Shown here in pieces: positions 1 through 11,934 of a stretch of DNA of 64,000 nt. This DNA is from Triticum aestivum (lineage: Eukaryota > Streptophyta > Magnoliopsida > Poales > Poaceae). Made by a program: the position numbers and the translations under genes. The first letter of the stretch is position 1. Every line of letters starts with the position of its first letter. The notes beneath the pieces were generated by a model, which made no database searches, was not told the origin of the DNA, and saw only the letters and a program-made list of their open reading frames with translations. The DNA is taken from positions 24,668,329 through 24,732,328 of the forward strand of contig NC_057811.1 of NCBI RefSeq assembly GCF_018294505.1, in the 5' to 3' direction.

Positions 1-915
1 ACCAGTATCAAATACCCAGGTGCTACTGCGAGTATTAGTAAGGTACACAACAATAACATGTATATCACATATACCTTTGTTAACCTTGCCATCCTTCTTA
101 TCCGCCAAATACTTGGGGCAGTTCCGCTTCCACTGACGAGTCTGCTTACAGTAGAAGCACTCAGTTTCAGGCTTAGGTCCCGACTTGGATTTCTTCTCCT
201 GAACAGCATCTTGCTTGTTGTTCTTCTTGAAGTTCCCTTTCTTCTTCCCTTTGCCCTTTTTCTTGAAACTAGTGGTTTTACTGACCATCAACACTTGATG
301 CTCCTTTTTGATTTCTACCTCCGCTGCCTTTAGCATTGCGAAGAGCTCGGGAATTGTCTTATCCATCCCTTGCATGTTATAGTTCATCACGAAGCTCTTG
401 TAGCTTGGTGGCAGTGATTGAAGAATTCTGTCAATGACGCAATCATCCGGAAGTTGAACTCCCAGTTGAATCAAGTGATTATTATACCTAGACATTCTGA
501 GTATATGTTCACTGACAGAACTATTTTCTTCCATCTTGCAGCTATAGAAATTATTGGAGACTTCATATCTCTCAATCTGGGCATTTGCTTGAAATATTAA
601 CTTCAACTCCTGGAACATCTCATATGCTCCATGACGTTCAAAACGTCGTTCAAGACCCGGTTCTAAGCCGTAAAGCATGGCACACTGAACTATCGAGTAG
701 TCATCAGCTTTGCTCTGCCAGACGTTCATAACTTCTGGTGTTGCTCTTGCAGCAGGCCTGGCACCCAACGGTGCTTCCAGGACGTAATTCTTCTGTGCAG
801 CAATGAGGATAATCCTCAAGTTACGGACCCAGTCCGTGTAATTGCTACCATCATCTTTCAACTTTGCTTTCTCAAGGAACGCATTAAAATTCAACGGAAC
901 AACAGCACGGGCCAT
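1..915 (-). CDS. Copia gag and start of protease (partial)
   Basis: This reading frame is open from an ATG at 915-913 to the window edge (305 codons) without a stop. It begins MARAVVPLNFNAF, the usual BARE1/Angela gag start, and contains the gag helical region, a basic lysine-rich stretch and a CCHC-type zinc knuckle near 130-180. The frame leaves the window in W-V-F-D-T-G, the catalytic Asp motif of the retropepsin. The zinc knuckle reads C-F-Y-C-K-Q-T-R-Q-W-K-R-N-C, so the expected Gly-His pair has become Arg-Gln and the zinc-binding His is missing. Gag packages element RNA in cytoplasmic particles. This copy keeps its frame but may package poorly. The start is chosen because it gives the family's usual N-terminus downstream of a long leader. 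Confidence 0.9.
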   Translation of the reverse strand, partial: MARAVVPLNFNAFLEKAKLKDDGSNYTDWVRNLRIILIAAQKNYVLEAPLGARPAARATPEVMNVWQSKADDYSIVQCAMLYGLEPGLERRFERHGAYEMFQELKLIFQANAQIERYEVSNNFYSCKMEENSSVSEHILRMSRYNNHLIQLGVQLPDDCVIDRILQSLPPSYKSFVMNYNMQGMDKTIPELFAMLKAAEVEIKKEHQVLMVSKTTSFKKKGKGKKKGNFKKNNKQDAVQEKKSKSGPKPETECFYCKQTRQWKRNCPKYLADKKDGKVNKGICDIHVIVVYLTNTRSSTWVFDTG

Positions 916-2174
916 CTATCTACAATTAACATAGACAAGCAAGATACTATCAGGTACTAAGTTCATGCTAAATTTAAGTTCTATTAATCATATTACTTAA
1001 GAACTCCCACTTAGATAGACATCCCTCTAATCATCTAAGTGATTACATGATCCAAATCAACTAAACCATAACCGATCACCACGTGAAATGGAGTAGTTTT
1101 CAATGGTGAACATCACTATGTTGATCATATCTACTATATGATTCACGGTCGACCTTTCGGTCTCAGTGTTCCGAGGCCATATCTGCATATGCTAGGCTTG
1201 TCAAGTTTAACCTGAGTATTCTGCGTGTGCAAAATTGGCTTGCACCCGTTGTAGATGGACGTAGAGCTTATCACACCCGATCATCACGTGGTGTCTGGGC
1301 ACGACGAACTTTGGCAACGGTGCATACTCCGGGAGAACACTTTTATCTTGAAATTTTAGTGAGAGATCATCTTATAATGCTACCGTCAATCAAAGCAAGA
1401 TAAGATGCATAAAAGATAAACATCACATGCAATCAATATAAGTGATATGATATGGCCATCATCGTCTTGTGCTTGTGATCTCCATCTCCGAAGCACCGTG
1501 CTTGTGATCTCCATCTACGAAGCACCGTCGTGATCACCGTCGTCACCGGTGCAACACCTTGATCTCCATCGTAGTATCGTTGTCGTCTCGCCAACTAATT
1601 GCTTTTACGACTATCGCTACTGCTTAGTGATAAAGTAAAACTATTACATGGTGATTGCATCTCATACAATAAAGCGACAACCATATGGCTCCTGCCAGTT
1701 CCCGATAACTCGGTTAGAAAACATGATCATCTCATACAACAAATTATATCACATCATGTCTTGACCATATCACATCACAACATGCCCTGCAAAAACAAGT
1801 TAGACGTCCTCTACTTTGTTGTTGCAAGTTTTACGTGGCTGCTACGGGCTTAGCAAGAACCGTTCTTACCTACGCATCAAAACCACAACGATAGTTTGTC
1901 AAGTTGGTGCTGTTTTAACCTTCGCAAGGACCGGGCGTAGCCACACTCGGTTCAACTAAAGTGAGAGAGACAGACACCCGCCAGTCACCTTTAAGCAACG
2001 AGTGCTCCGAACGGTGAAACCAGTCTCGCGTAAGCGTACGCGTAATGTCGGTCCGGGCCGCTTCATCTCACAATACCGCTGAACCAAAGTATGACATGCT
2101 GGTAAGCAGTATGACTTATATCGCCCACAACTCACTTGTGATCTACTCGTGCATAGCATCAACGCATAAAACCT
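916..2174 (-). other. C1 untranslated leader
   Basis: About 1.26 kb lies between the primer binding site and gag, the length and position of the long BARE1-type leader, which carries packaging and translation signals. It has no convincing coding frame. A short imperfect repeat (gcttgtgatctccatct) occurs twice near 1470-1520. Confidence 0.75.
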
Positions 2175-2187
2175 GGCTCGGATGCCA
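2175..2187 (-). promoter_or_regulatory. C1 minus-strand primer binding site
   Basis: Read on the minus strand, the bases just inside the 5' LTR are TGGCATCCGAGCC. This is close to the initiator-methionine tRNA site TGGTATCAGAGCC used by Copia elements, with two or so substitutions. One base separates it from the LTR end. Confidence 0.8.
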
Positions 2188-2188
2188 C

Positions 2189-3925
2189 TGTTGGGGAACG
2201 TAGTAATTTCAAAAAAATTCCTACGCACACGCAAGATCATGGTGATGCATAGCAACGAGAGGGGAGAGTGTTGTCCACGTACCCTCGTAGACCGACAGCG
2301 GAAGCGTTATCACAACGCGGTTGATGTAGTCGTACGTCTTCACGATCCGACCGATCAAGTACCGAACGTACGGCACCTCCATGTTCTACACATGTTCAGC
2401 TCGATGACGTCCCTCGAACTCCGATCCAGCCGAGTGCTGAGGGAGAGTTTCGTCAGCATGACGGCGTGGTGACGATGATGATGTTCCACCGACGCAGGGC
2501 TTCGCCTAAGCTCCGCGACGGTATTATCGAGGTGTAATATGGTGGAGGGGGGCACCGCACACGGCTAAAATATCGTATATCAAGTGTGTATAGAGGTGCC
2601 CCCCTACCCCCGTATATAAAGGAGCAAGGGGGAGGCCGGCTGCCCTAGGCGTGCCAAGGAGAGAGGGCGAGTCCTCCTCCTAGTAGGAGTAGGACTCCCC
2701 TTTCCTAGTCCTACTAGGAAAAGAAGGGGGGAAGAAAAGAGAGGGAGAGGGAGAGGGAAAGGGGGCTGCGCCCCCCTCTCCTAGTCCAACTAGGACTCCT
2801 CCTGGGAGGGGGCGCGCCACCTCCTGGCTGCTGCCCTCTCTCTCCCCTCAAGGCCCACTAAGGCCCAATACTTCCCCGGGGGGTTCCGGTAACCCTCCGG
2901 CACTCCGGTTTAATCCGAAACTTCTTCGGAACACTTCCGGTGTCCGAATATAGTCGTCCAATATATCAATCTTTATGTCTCAACCATTTCGAGACTCCTC
3001 GTCATGTCCGTGATCACATCTGGGACTCCGAACAACCTTCGGTACATCAAAACATATAAACTCATAATATAACTGTCATCGTAACTTTAAGCGTGCGGAC
3101 CCTTTGGGTTCGAGAACTATGTAGACATGACAGAGACACCTCTCCGGTAAATAACCAATAGCGGGACCTGGATGCCCATATTGGCTCCCACATATTCTAC
3201 GAAGATCTTTATCGGTCAGACCGCATAACAACATACGTTGTTCCCTTTGTCATCGGTATGTTACTTGCCCGAGATTCGATCGTCGGTATCTCGATACCTA
3301 GTTCAAACTCGTTACCGGCAAGTCTCTTTACTCGTTCCGTAATACATCATCCCGCAACTAACTCATTAGTCACAATGCTTGCAAGGCTTATAGTGATGTG
3401 CATTACCGAGTAGGCCCAGAGATACCTCTCCGACAATCGGAGTGACAAATCCTAATCTCGAAATACGCCAACCCAACAAGTACCTTTGGAGACACCTGTA
3501 GAGCACCTTTATAATCACCCAGTTACGTTGTGACGTTTGGTAGCACACAAAGTGTTCCTCCGGTAAACGGGAGTTGAATAATCTCATAGTCATAGGAACA
3601 TGTATAAGTCATGAAGGAAACAATAGCAACATACTAAACGATCGGGTGCTAAGCTAACGGAATGGGTCAAGTCAATCACGTCATTCTCCTAATGAGGTGA
3701 TCCCGTTAATCAAATGACAACTCATGTCTATGGCTAGGAAACATAACCATCTTTGATTAACGAGCTAGTCAAGTAGAGGCATACTAGGGACACTCTATTT
3801 GTCTATGTATTCACACATGTATTATGTTTCCGGTTAATACAATTCTAGCATGAATAATAAACATTTATCATGATATAAGGAAATATATAATACTTTATTA
3901 TTGCCTCTAGGGCATATTTCCTTCA
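2189..3925 (-). repeat. C1 5' LTR (1737 bp)
   Basis: The LTR runs from TG at 2189 to CA at 3925. Its element-5' end (at 3925) reads TGAAGGAAATATGCCC instead of the family TGTTGGAAATATGCCC. A TATA-like tttatatac lies at 2612-2620 on the minus strand within a GC-rich block, the usual position for the Angela LTR promoter. Length and content match the split LTR of C2 (about 1746 bp). Confidence 0.92.
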
Positions 3926-4631
3926 GACTTTCGCCGGCTGGTTGCAGACATGTGCCATGCATGACGCCGCTATTGAAGATGACCTGTACTTGTTGTCCCA
4001 GTTACCATCTTAGAATATAATGACTTTCAAAGGGTACAAGATAAATGGGAATACATTTGACACGATCGCCCAAGATAAGAAGAGCACCAACCAAAACAGT
4101 GGTGTCCGCTTTGATGCAGCAACCAAGACGGGAAAGGAAACATATTATGGTTACACAGAGGACATATGGGAACTTGACTATGGACGTGGTTTGAAGGTCC
4201 CTTTGTTTTGGTGCAAATGGGTCAATATGACATGAGGCGGGGTAACAGAAGACCCGCAGTACGGAATGACAACAGTGCCTCTCAACAATCTTGCGTATGC
4301 AGACGAACCATTCATCCTAGCCAATGATGGCGCAGGTTTTCTATGTGAAGGGCATGTCTACCAAGCCGAGAAAAAGAAAAGATAAGGAAGCGAATGCATC
4401 ATACGATGAGCCAAGCGCCACATAGTTCTTTTAGGGAAAAGAAACATCGTGGGAGTGGATGACAAGAAAGACATGTCAAAAGATTATGAAAAGTTTGATG
4501 AAATTGCTCCATTCACAGTGAATATTGACCCGAGCATCCAGTTAAATGATGAAGATTGTCCATGGTTACGGCGCAAAGGGACACATGCAAAGAAAAAGTT
4601 TCACACCCAAATATCCCACTCTGGGATGTGA
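3926..4631 (+). pseudogene. CACTA TNP2-like transposase, C-terminal remnant (copy 1)
   Basis: This corresponds to the last part of the transposase gene in copy 2 (35911-36618), including the region typical of DUF4216 (YGYTEDIWELDYG...KVPLFWCKW). The frame is broken by a TAG near 4011 where copy 2 has TCG, by a TGA at 4233-4235 shared with copy 2, by a two-base deletion near 4327 and by a one-base deletion near 4415. It cannot encode a working protein. Confidence 0.9.
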
Positions 4632-4789
4632 TCGGCTTCACTGTCATCACTTTCTTCTCTAGTGAGTTTTCGGACTTATATATCTGGAAAGTCCCGCTTC
4701 GAACAAACCGGAGGGAATCTTTGTAATAGTTAGGGTACTTATGTGTTTTGGCATTTGAAACGCGTAGAAATTTTATGTGCAAACAAATT

Positions 4790-5365
4790 CTTTCATGCAT
4801 TTACTGATTTTTTTCAGCTAAATGACCCGGAAATTGAATAACACTTCAAATGAACTCTGAAATGGTTGAAAGTTGGCACGGTATCATCATTTCACCCACA
4901 TATAGCATGTGCAAAAAAGTTGAGACGGTTACGGCAAAAAATGGATGCACTTCGTGTACAAAATGGACAATCTCTTTCGAAGTATCAGGGTTTCAGACGA
5001 AAACTCATCTGTTACAAAGGCATTTTTTTTTACTTATTACAACTCCAGACATTTTGTCCGTTCAGTATGCACCATTCAAAGCCGCGTCATCAATTTTCAA
5101 CCCTTTCTGACTTCATTTGCTATTTTTCGTGCATTTACTAGTTTTTTCACCTAAATGACCCTGAAATTGAAAAACACTTCAAATGAACTCTGAAAAGGTT
5201 GAAAGTTGGCATGGTATCATAATTTCACCCACATAGCATGTGCAAAAAAGTAGAGAGGGTTACGGCAAAAACTGGATGCACTTCATGTACAAAATGGACA
5301 ATCTCTTTTGAAATATCAGGGTTTCGGACGAAAACTCATCTGTTACAAAGGCATTTCATTTTTTA
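4790..5365 (+). repeat. Tandem repeat block 3' of the CACTA transposase gene (copy 1)
   Basis: Two units of roughly 340 and 230 bp each contain ctgaaattgaaaaacactt, gaaagttggca, ttacggcaaaaa and cgaaaactcatctgttacaa in the same order. The same block is at 36780-37350 in copy 2, so it belongs to the element. It has no long frame. It may be a decayed amplified exon or a subterminal regulatory repeat. Confidence 0.8.
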
Positions 5366-5877
5366 ATAACCTAAGTATTACCTAATTGAATATAATGATA
5401 AAACACACTAATATTAAACATAACAAAAAAGAATCACTGAAAAATCTATTTATAAAGTTAAGTTATTCACAAACTAGTGATTCACGCAAATTTCAAATAA
5501 TTCAAATTTAATCTATTCAAATTTGAAAACTACTAGCACTAACAGAAATTTTATAATCTTTCGAACCTAAAGAAAAAATATTCACAAATAAATTCTAAAT
5601 ACAGCAAAAAACAACTCAGAAATAAATAAAGCAGAAAAAAGAAAAAAAGAAAATAAATAAATAAAAAAAGCCTGCCTACTGGGCCACAGCGGCCTGCATA
5701 CGACTAGAAACCCATCCTCTAGTTGGGCCAGGATGCAGGCCCAATAGGCCCACAGGGCAGAGCGGCAGAGTTAGGCCCAGAAGCCTGCTATAGAGAGGAG
5801 TTCAACACCTCTCCCGCGCCGAGGCTTTTAAACAGGTGCGGCTGCTCTTCGCTAGGCGAGGTGGGACTAAACTTCGC
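5366..5877 (+). other. AT-rich CACTA spacer (copy 1)
   Basis: This A-rich, low-complexity stretch (many aaataaat and attcaaattt runs) is followed at about 5670 by a GC-rich palindromic segment (ggcctgcat, gggccaggatgcaggccc, gaggtgggactaaact) typical of wheat CACTA interiors. No gene is visible. Confidence 0.6.
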
Positions 5878-7273
5878 TCTCCGTCGTATCTACGTTTCCA
5901 AACACTTTTGCCCTTGTTTTGGACTCTGACTTGCATGATTTGAATGGAACTAACCCGGGCTGACGCAGTTTTCAGCAGAATTTCCTGGGTGTTATTTATG
6001 TGCAGAAACTAAGGTTCTCGGAATGACCTGAAACTTCATGGACATTATTTTTGGAAAATATAAAAAATACTGACGAAAGAATCAAGGCCAGGGGGGCCAC
6101 ACCCTTTCCACGAGGGTGGGGGGCGCGCCTGCCCCCCTGGGCGCGCCCCTGCCTCGTGGGCCCCCTGGAGCTCCACCGACCTCAACTCCAACTCTATATA
6201 TTCATGTTCAGGGAGAAAAAATCAGAGAGAAAGATTCATCGCATTTTACGGTACGGAGCCGCCGCCAAGCCCTAAACTCTCTCGGGAGGGCTGATCTCGA
6301 GTCCGTTTGGGGCTCCGGAGAGGGGAATCTGTCGCCATCGTCATCATCAACCATCCTCCATCACCAATTTCATGATGCTCACCGCCGTGCGTGAGTAATT
6401 TCATCGTAGGCTTGCTGGTGGGTGATGGGTTGGATGACATTTATCATGTAATCGAGTTAGTTTTGTTAGGGTTTGATCCCTAGTATCCACTATGTTCTGA
6501 GATTGATGTTGCTATGACTTTGCTATGCTTAATGCTTGTCACTAGGGCCCGAGTGCCATGATTTCAGATCTGAACCTATTATGTTTTCATGAATACATGT
6601 GAGTTCTTGATCCTATCTTGCAAGTCTATAGTCACCTACTATGTGATATGATCCGGCAACCCCGAAGTGACAATAATCGGGACCACTCTCGGTGATGACC
6701 GTAGTTTGAGGAGTTCATGTATTCACTATGTGTTAATGCTTTGGTTCGGTACTCTATTAAAAGGTGGCCTTAATATCCCTTAGTTTCCGCTAGGACCCCG
6801 CTGCCACGGGAGGGTAGGACAAAAGATGTCATGCAAGTTCTTTTCCATAAGCACATATGACTATATTCGGAATACATGCCTGCATTACATTGATGAATTG
6901 GAGCTCGTTCTGTGTCACCCTATGTTATGATTGTTACATGATGAACCGCATCCGGTATAATTCTCCATCACCGATCCAATGCCTACGAGCTTTTCACATA
7001 TTGTTCTTCGCTTATTTACTTTTCTGTTGCTACTTTTCCAATTACTACAAAACCCAAAAATATTACTTTTGCTATCGTTACCGTTAGTATCTTACTACTT
7101 CGCTACTAAATACTTTCCTGCAGATACTAAGTTATCCAGGTGTGGTTGAATTGACAACTCAGCTGCTAATACTTGAGAATATTCTTTGGCTCCCCTTTTG
7201 TCGAATCAATAAATTTGGGTTGAATACTCTACCCTCGAAAATTGTTGCGATCCCCTATACTTGTGGGTTATCA
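5878..7273 (+). repeat. Captured Gypsy LTR inside CACTA copy 1 (5' end missing)
   Basis: This LTR starts TCTCCGTCGTATC, lacking the first bases TGATACG present at 39699 in copy 2, and ends GGGTTATCA. It is followed by a tRNA-Asp-type primer site (TGGCGCCGTTGCCGGGGA, 7285-7302). It matches the abundant Triticeae Gypsy LTR that begins TGATACGTCTCCGTCG. A TATA-like ctatatattc occurs at about 6190. It lies between the CACTA transposase gene and the second CACTA gene in both copies, so it was acquired before the copies separated. Confidence 0.85.
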
Positions 7274-7351
7274 AGACTATTTTCTGGCGCCGTTGCCGGG
7301 GAGCATAGCTCTATTCTTTGAGTTACTTGGGATTTATATCTGTTGGTCACT

Positions 7352-7771
7352 ATGAAGAACTTGAAAGACGAGAAAACCAAAATTTATCCCTCAACTACGA
7401 GGGGAGGTAAGGAACTGCCATCTAGCTCTGCACTTGATTCTCCTTCTTTTTTGAGTAAGCTTGCGCCACCTAAACCTGCTGCTGCTATTAATTCTGATAT
7501 GTCGCATGTTATTGATGATGCCACTTCTGCTATGCATGATACTTATGATGAAACTACTTCTATGCTTGATACTACTGTGCCACTTGGTGAATTTCTTGAT
7601 GAACAACTTGCTAGAGCTAGAGAGAATGAAATTATTGAAACTGATAATATTGATGAAAGTGATGATGAAGATTCTCTCCCTAAATATGAATTGCCTGGTG
7701 TGCCTGAGGGCTATGTTATGGCTGAAGAAACTGCTAGAGACGATGTATTCGAGATTATATATATTATTTGA
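7352..7771 (+). pseudogene. Gypsy gag-like N-terminal fragment (copy 1)
   Basis: The frame from the ATG at 7352 gives a hydrophilic, acidic segment (KNLKDEKTKIYPSTTRGGK... then EIIETDNIDESDDEDS). This is the usual start of the gag-like ORF of these non-autonomous Athila-type Gypsy elements. After about 128 residues it runs into a minisatellite, where the Gypsy sequence stops and CACTA sequence resumes. No pol is present, so this is a fragment frozen in the CACTA element. Confidence 0.75.
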
Positions 7772-7882
7772 GACGATATATTCGAGATTATATATATTAT
7801 TCGAGACGATGTATCCAAGATTATATATTATTCGAGACGATGTATTCGAGATTATATATTATTCAAGACGATGCATATTATG
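7735..7882 (+). repeat. Minisatellite at the Gypsy/CACTA junction (copy 1)
   Basis: Four to five units of about 31-33 bp (gagacgatgtattcgagatt followed by an AT-rich tail) are in tandem. The same array is at 41567-41705 in copy 2. It marks the exact border between the captured Gypsy fragment and the second CACTA gene. Confidence 0.85.
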
Positions 7883-7979
7883 TACTATGATTCAGTTTTT
7901 CCATATTGATTGCATGCATACATTGTAATTTGAATATTAAATTGTTTTATATTTCTTCTGGATTAGTTAAATAAAAGCT

Positions 7980-10900
7980 ATGGCAGACAATACCGGCAGA
8001 GAGGGAGAAGAGGCCCTGTTCGAGATCATATGCTCCCCTCGCAGGCCAGATGATCTGAATGAAGAAGATGATGGCTCCCAATATCTGAACAATACCGGGG
8101 AGGGTGATGATATGATATTTGATCACGACGACCGAATTGACGAATTCATGAACTATGATTATGATGACGCCGAAAATGTTGATCTTGAAATAACAGAGAC
8201 CGGCGGGGTATATTTATATAAGCAGGCATCTGGTGATCATCACATGTTTTTAATGATTTGAAGATATATTAACGAATCGATCTTTCTTCTTTCAGCCCTC
8301 CAGATCGAGCAAATCTTCTGCAGGCAGCAGGACAGTTCGATGCCCGGGCAAAAAGTTGAAGGAGGGCGTAAAGTACAACATCGATGCCATCAGAACTGAT
8401 GGCGAACCACTAGCGCCTAAGAACATCGCGAACAAGTTCGTTCGTCAGTGCGGAGTTCTTGTGAAGGACCAACTCCCGATCTCCCTTCAAGAATGGAAAG
8501 AGCCAGCAAAGAAACGTCCAGATCTTACTTTTGTCGATGATAGAGAAAAATCTCTGCTTTGGGAAAAACTCGTGGAACATTTCACCCTACCAGATCATTT
8601 CACAGATGCAGATGTGCAGAAAGTCAAGGACGCTTCTCTTAGGAAGATGGCAATTGCATTCAACACCCACAAGAAAACTGTATGTGCCAACTAAGTCAAA
8701 GGAGGAAAGAAGACTCCAGAATTCAAGGGAACACTGGAGAAGCAAAGAGAACACTAGCCCGCTTTCATGAAATTCAAGGAGTCAGAATTATCTAAGGACC
8801 GGTCGAGAAAAAACAAGGCCAATGCCGGAAAAAAGGAGCAGTTCCATAGGCTGGGGCCAGGTGGCTACCGATGGCAATGCCTAAGTGGGATAAGTCTGAG
8901 CAAGAGATGCTGGGTGCAGAGGTCACTCCAGTTACTAAGAGCTGCCCCCCCTGGTGCAGAACTTGGTTCTATGTGCATGGGGGGGCGTTGGACCCGAAGA
9001 CAGGCCAGGTTTCGAAGAAGGCATGTCTTAAAGGAGCCGAAGATAAGTTACTTGTTGCAATAGAAGATGCTCGAAAGGAGGTGTTCACGCCCAATAGAGA
9101 GAACGACGAGCTTACGCGCGCCCTGGTAAATCCTGAGCACCCGGGAAGAACATGAGGCAAGGGCGTTGTTCCGTGGTATGAGGGCTTTTCGGACTGGAAC
9201 ACCAACTACAGAAGCCGTGCGAGAAGGAAGAAGCTGGAGGAGGAGCAGAGGAAGCAGGAAGCAGAACTCCTTCAAGGCCTAGAATCAGCGCACGCGGACT
9301 TGGCACTCAAATTCCAACGGCAACAGCATCAGATCGACTCACTTAGCCATGAAAGGGGGTCTCAGCAGCGGCAGCAGCTAGCGGATGATCCAGCATTGGA
9401 TTGCACCGTCCCATCCATGCCGAGAAGCAGCATGGGTTCCGCCTCGGGCGACGCACTACTGGATAGATACCCTCTGGATGACATCATATATAACACTAAC
9501 TGTGAGCTACACATCAAAATGAAGAACATATCCATGAAGGTGGCGGACACCATTGCTTATACAAATCCCCCTAAAGCAACCTTCCATTGCAACCCGATTC
9601 TAGCCGGCTATGCTCGTGCCGTGGTTAATGTGGTGGTGGACCAATATTCAGGGCTAGAGCTTGACATTCCTGGAGGTGACGAGAAGCACACACTGGGAGA
9701 GGCCATACATCGTATCATCCTATGGAGAAAGGATTGCATCATCTTTCGAAGGCCACCGACACCGCGTTAGCCGACTCCTCCTCGAAGTCCGCCACCGCGT
9801 CAGCATACTCCCGCTCCTCCAAGTCCACCAACGCGTAAGGCCACTCCTCCTCCTCCATGTCCGGCACAGCGTCAGGCCACTCCTCCTACTTCAAGTCCGG
9901 CAAAGCTTCAGGTGACTCCTTCTGCTCCAACTCAGACACGTCAGCCGTCTCCGCCGCCTTAGCAATCACGGAAGAGAGCCGCCGCACCTATGGTGCGTAG
10001 CGGTACAAGTTGAGGTAGTACAGGAGGTATAGGCGGAGGCAGGCGATATCAATATGGTCCAAGCCTCACTCCTCTTCCTCAGAGGCCTTACGACATGACC
10101 AAGGAGCAAAACACAGCCATAGTGAAGGCCCAAGTGGACGCCCATTTTGGACCGAAACCGCCACCACCGCCAAAGGAGAAAGTGCCTGAGAAAGTCGTTG
10201 ACCACTTTATTCATATGGCAAGAAAACCAGCTCCCAAGCCTGTTGACTTAGACTATGTGCGCCAAATTAGGAAGGCACATCGGGCAGGACTACAAAAGGA
10301 GTCGAGCTCGAACTCGAGCCTAGCAGCTGGCAAAAAAGCGGGAAAACCATTCCCCAGCTAGGAAAGCAGGCGACGCAATCGATCCCCCCGCTTGTTGTAC
10401 CAACACATGAGAGTACCGGTGCCGGTCAACTGGTAATAACCAACGAGCATAGAAGGCAGGCTGAAATGCTCGGTATCACTGTTGGACAACTCCTTGAGAT
10501 CGAGCCCATGTCTCCGCTTAGAGAGGAGGTCATAAAACGGAAATATGTCCGCGGCGAACCTTTGGTCGAGACTGAGGAGGTCAAGAACCTCCCAACGAGA
10601 ATGTATGAATTACATGATTGGTACATGAAAATTACCAAGAGTTCCAATCGAGAGTCCCTCATGGTGAACGTTCAAGGAATAGCATTACTTCCATCCGCTA
10701 GCTCTGTCCGTTGAGTATTCAAAACTATTATAGTTATTCAATCAAGAAGCACTCGTCGGTTGCTATTGTCTGTAAGTGATTTATTTCTGTAATTTAAGTC
10801 TCAAGATAGCTGTAGTGCTCATTGATCGATCATTACCTTTAATTATCCTCACTATATTCTTTTCTGTGGTATTATGCAGGATGAAGATCTATGAAATGAA

Positions 10901-11934
10901 AAAGCTGGACGCTATGGCATTGGGTTCATTGACCCAAATACCGTTAATGAAGACACATGGAAATTGGAATGGCATAAAGCAGATGTAGAGAAAAAAAATG
11001 CTAGAGTTCTTGAAGCGCCTCAATACCAATGAAGATATACTACTTCCTTACAACTTCCTGTGAGTCACACTATCTTGTACTACAAATTCTGTTTTTGCTT
11101 ACTAGCTAGCTAGATGTTAATAATTAAGTGTATAGGGTTTAGGGTATAGTTGATGAGTGTATATGCACATGCCCGCTTAATTAAGACATGCAAACGTGTG
11201 CGCATGCAGTTACCACTGGATCTTGTTAATCATTAAAGTTGAAGAAGGAACAGTTGAAGTACTGGACTCACTACATAATAAACAAAGTGACTACTCAATC
11301 TTGAAGGGGATAGTCGACAGGTAATTTCAATCATTATTAACTACATCTCGGCCTCTTTAGTTCATCATTTCCTGATATCAACTATTTAATAACTCCTTTA
11401 TTCATTTTCTTTGCCGCCGGGCAGGGCTTGGGAAAAGTTCATCAACGTGACTCCAGACCAATGGCGAAAAAAGCTGTATTGGTTTCGACCCAAGGTAAGT
11501 AATTAAGTAGTATTAGCTAGCTACCATCTATTCAATTCTTGTTTCAATACCATTAATTGTCATGCTTGATTAATTATTATCTGATTAAATTCTATTCTCG
11601 TAAAGGCCCTGAAGCAGGCGCCGGGGACTGAAGTGTGTGCATACTACATTTGCGAGAACATTCGCATGATGGCGTCTGAAAGGAGCAAATCTGATAGACA
11701 GCTATGGATACGTTTGCCAGAACACTATTCACAATTTTTACATCATTATCGATATCTAGTCACACAACTAATACACATGCATATTGATCTCCTTCTTAAC
11801 TGTCCAAAGAGGTGCGGGAGCAGCTCCTACAAACGGAGCGCATACGAGCACTACAAGAGGAAATAGCGGGAGTTTTGCTCGACCAGGTCATAGATCCCAA
11901 AGGAGAATACCATTACCCGCTACCGCCCCCATGA
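7980..11934 (+). pseudogene. CACTA second gene with C-terminal Ulp1/C48-like protease domain (copy 1)
   Basis: This is a multi-exon gene. Exon 1 (7980-8207) encodes an acidic N-terminus (MADNTGREGEEALFEI). The exon from 8296 encodes the long central region (IANKFVRQCGVLVKDQLPIS; KWDKSEQEML; a Glu/Gln-rich coiled-coil stretch near 9230-9400; proline/arginine repeats near 9770-9960). Short exons at 10880-11060, 11210-11320, 11425-11495 and 11606-11706 encode a protease-like domain with a His-Trp-Ile-Leu block, an Asp in V-L-D-S and a Gln/Cys block around V-C-A-Y-Y-V-C. The frame is broken by TAA at 8692-8694 and TGA at 9153-9155 (both shared with copy 2), plus private frameshifts. The gene ends at TGA 11932-11934. 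Confidence 0.82.

Larger units (their letters stand above)
1..3925 (-). mobile_element. Copia LTR retrotransposon C1 (Angela/BARE1/WIS-type), 5' part
   Basis: In element order on the minus strand this holds a 5' LTR (2189-3925), a primer binding site, a 1.3-kb leader and gag running into protease. The rest of pol and the 3' LTR lie left of the window. The element interrupts a CACTA transposon: the CACTA sequence that resumes at 3926 matches 35911 onward in the second CACTA copy without a gap. The bases after the LTR are GACTT, which predicts a GACTT target duplication on the unseen left side. Family assignment comes from the LTR termini (CCCTAGAGGCAATAAT near one end, ACGTTCCCCAACA-like at the other, both as seen on the minus strand) and from the gag protein. 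Confidence 0.93.
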
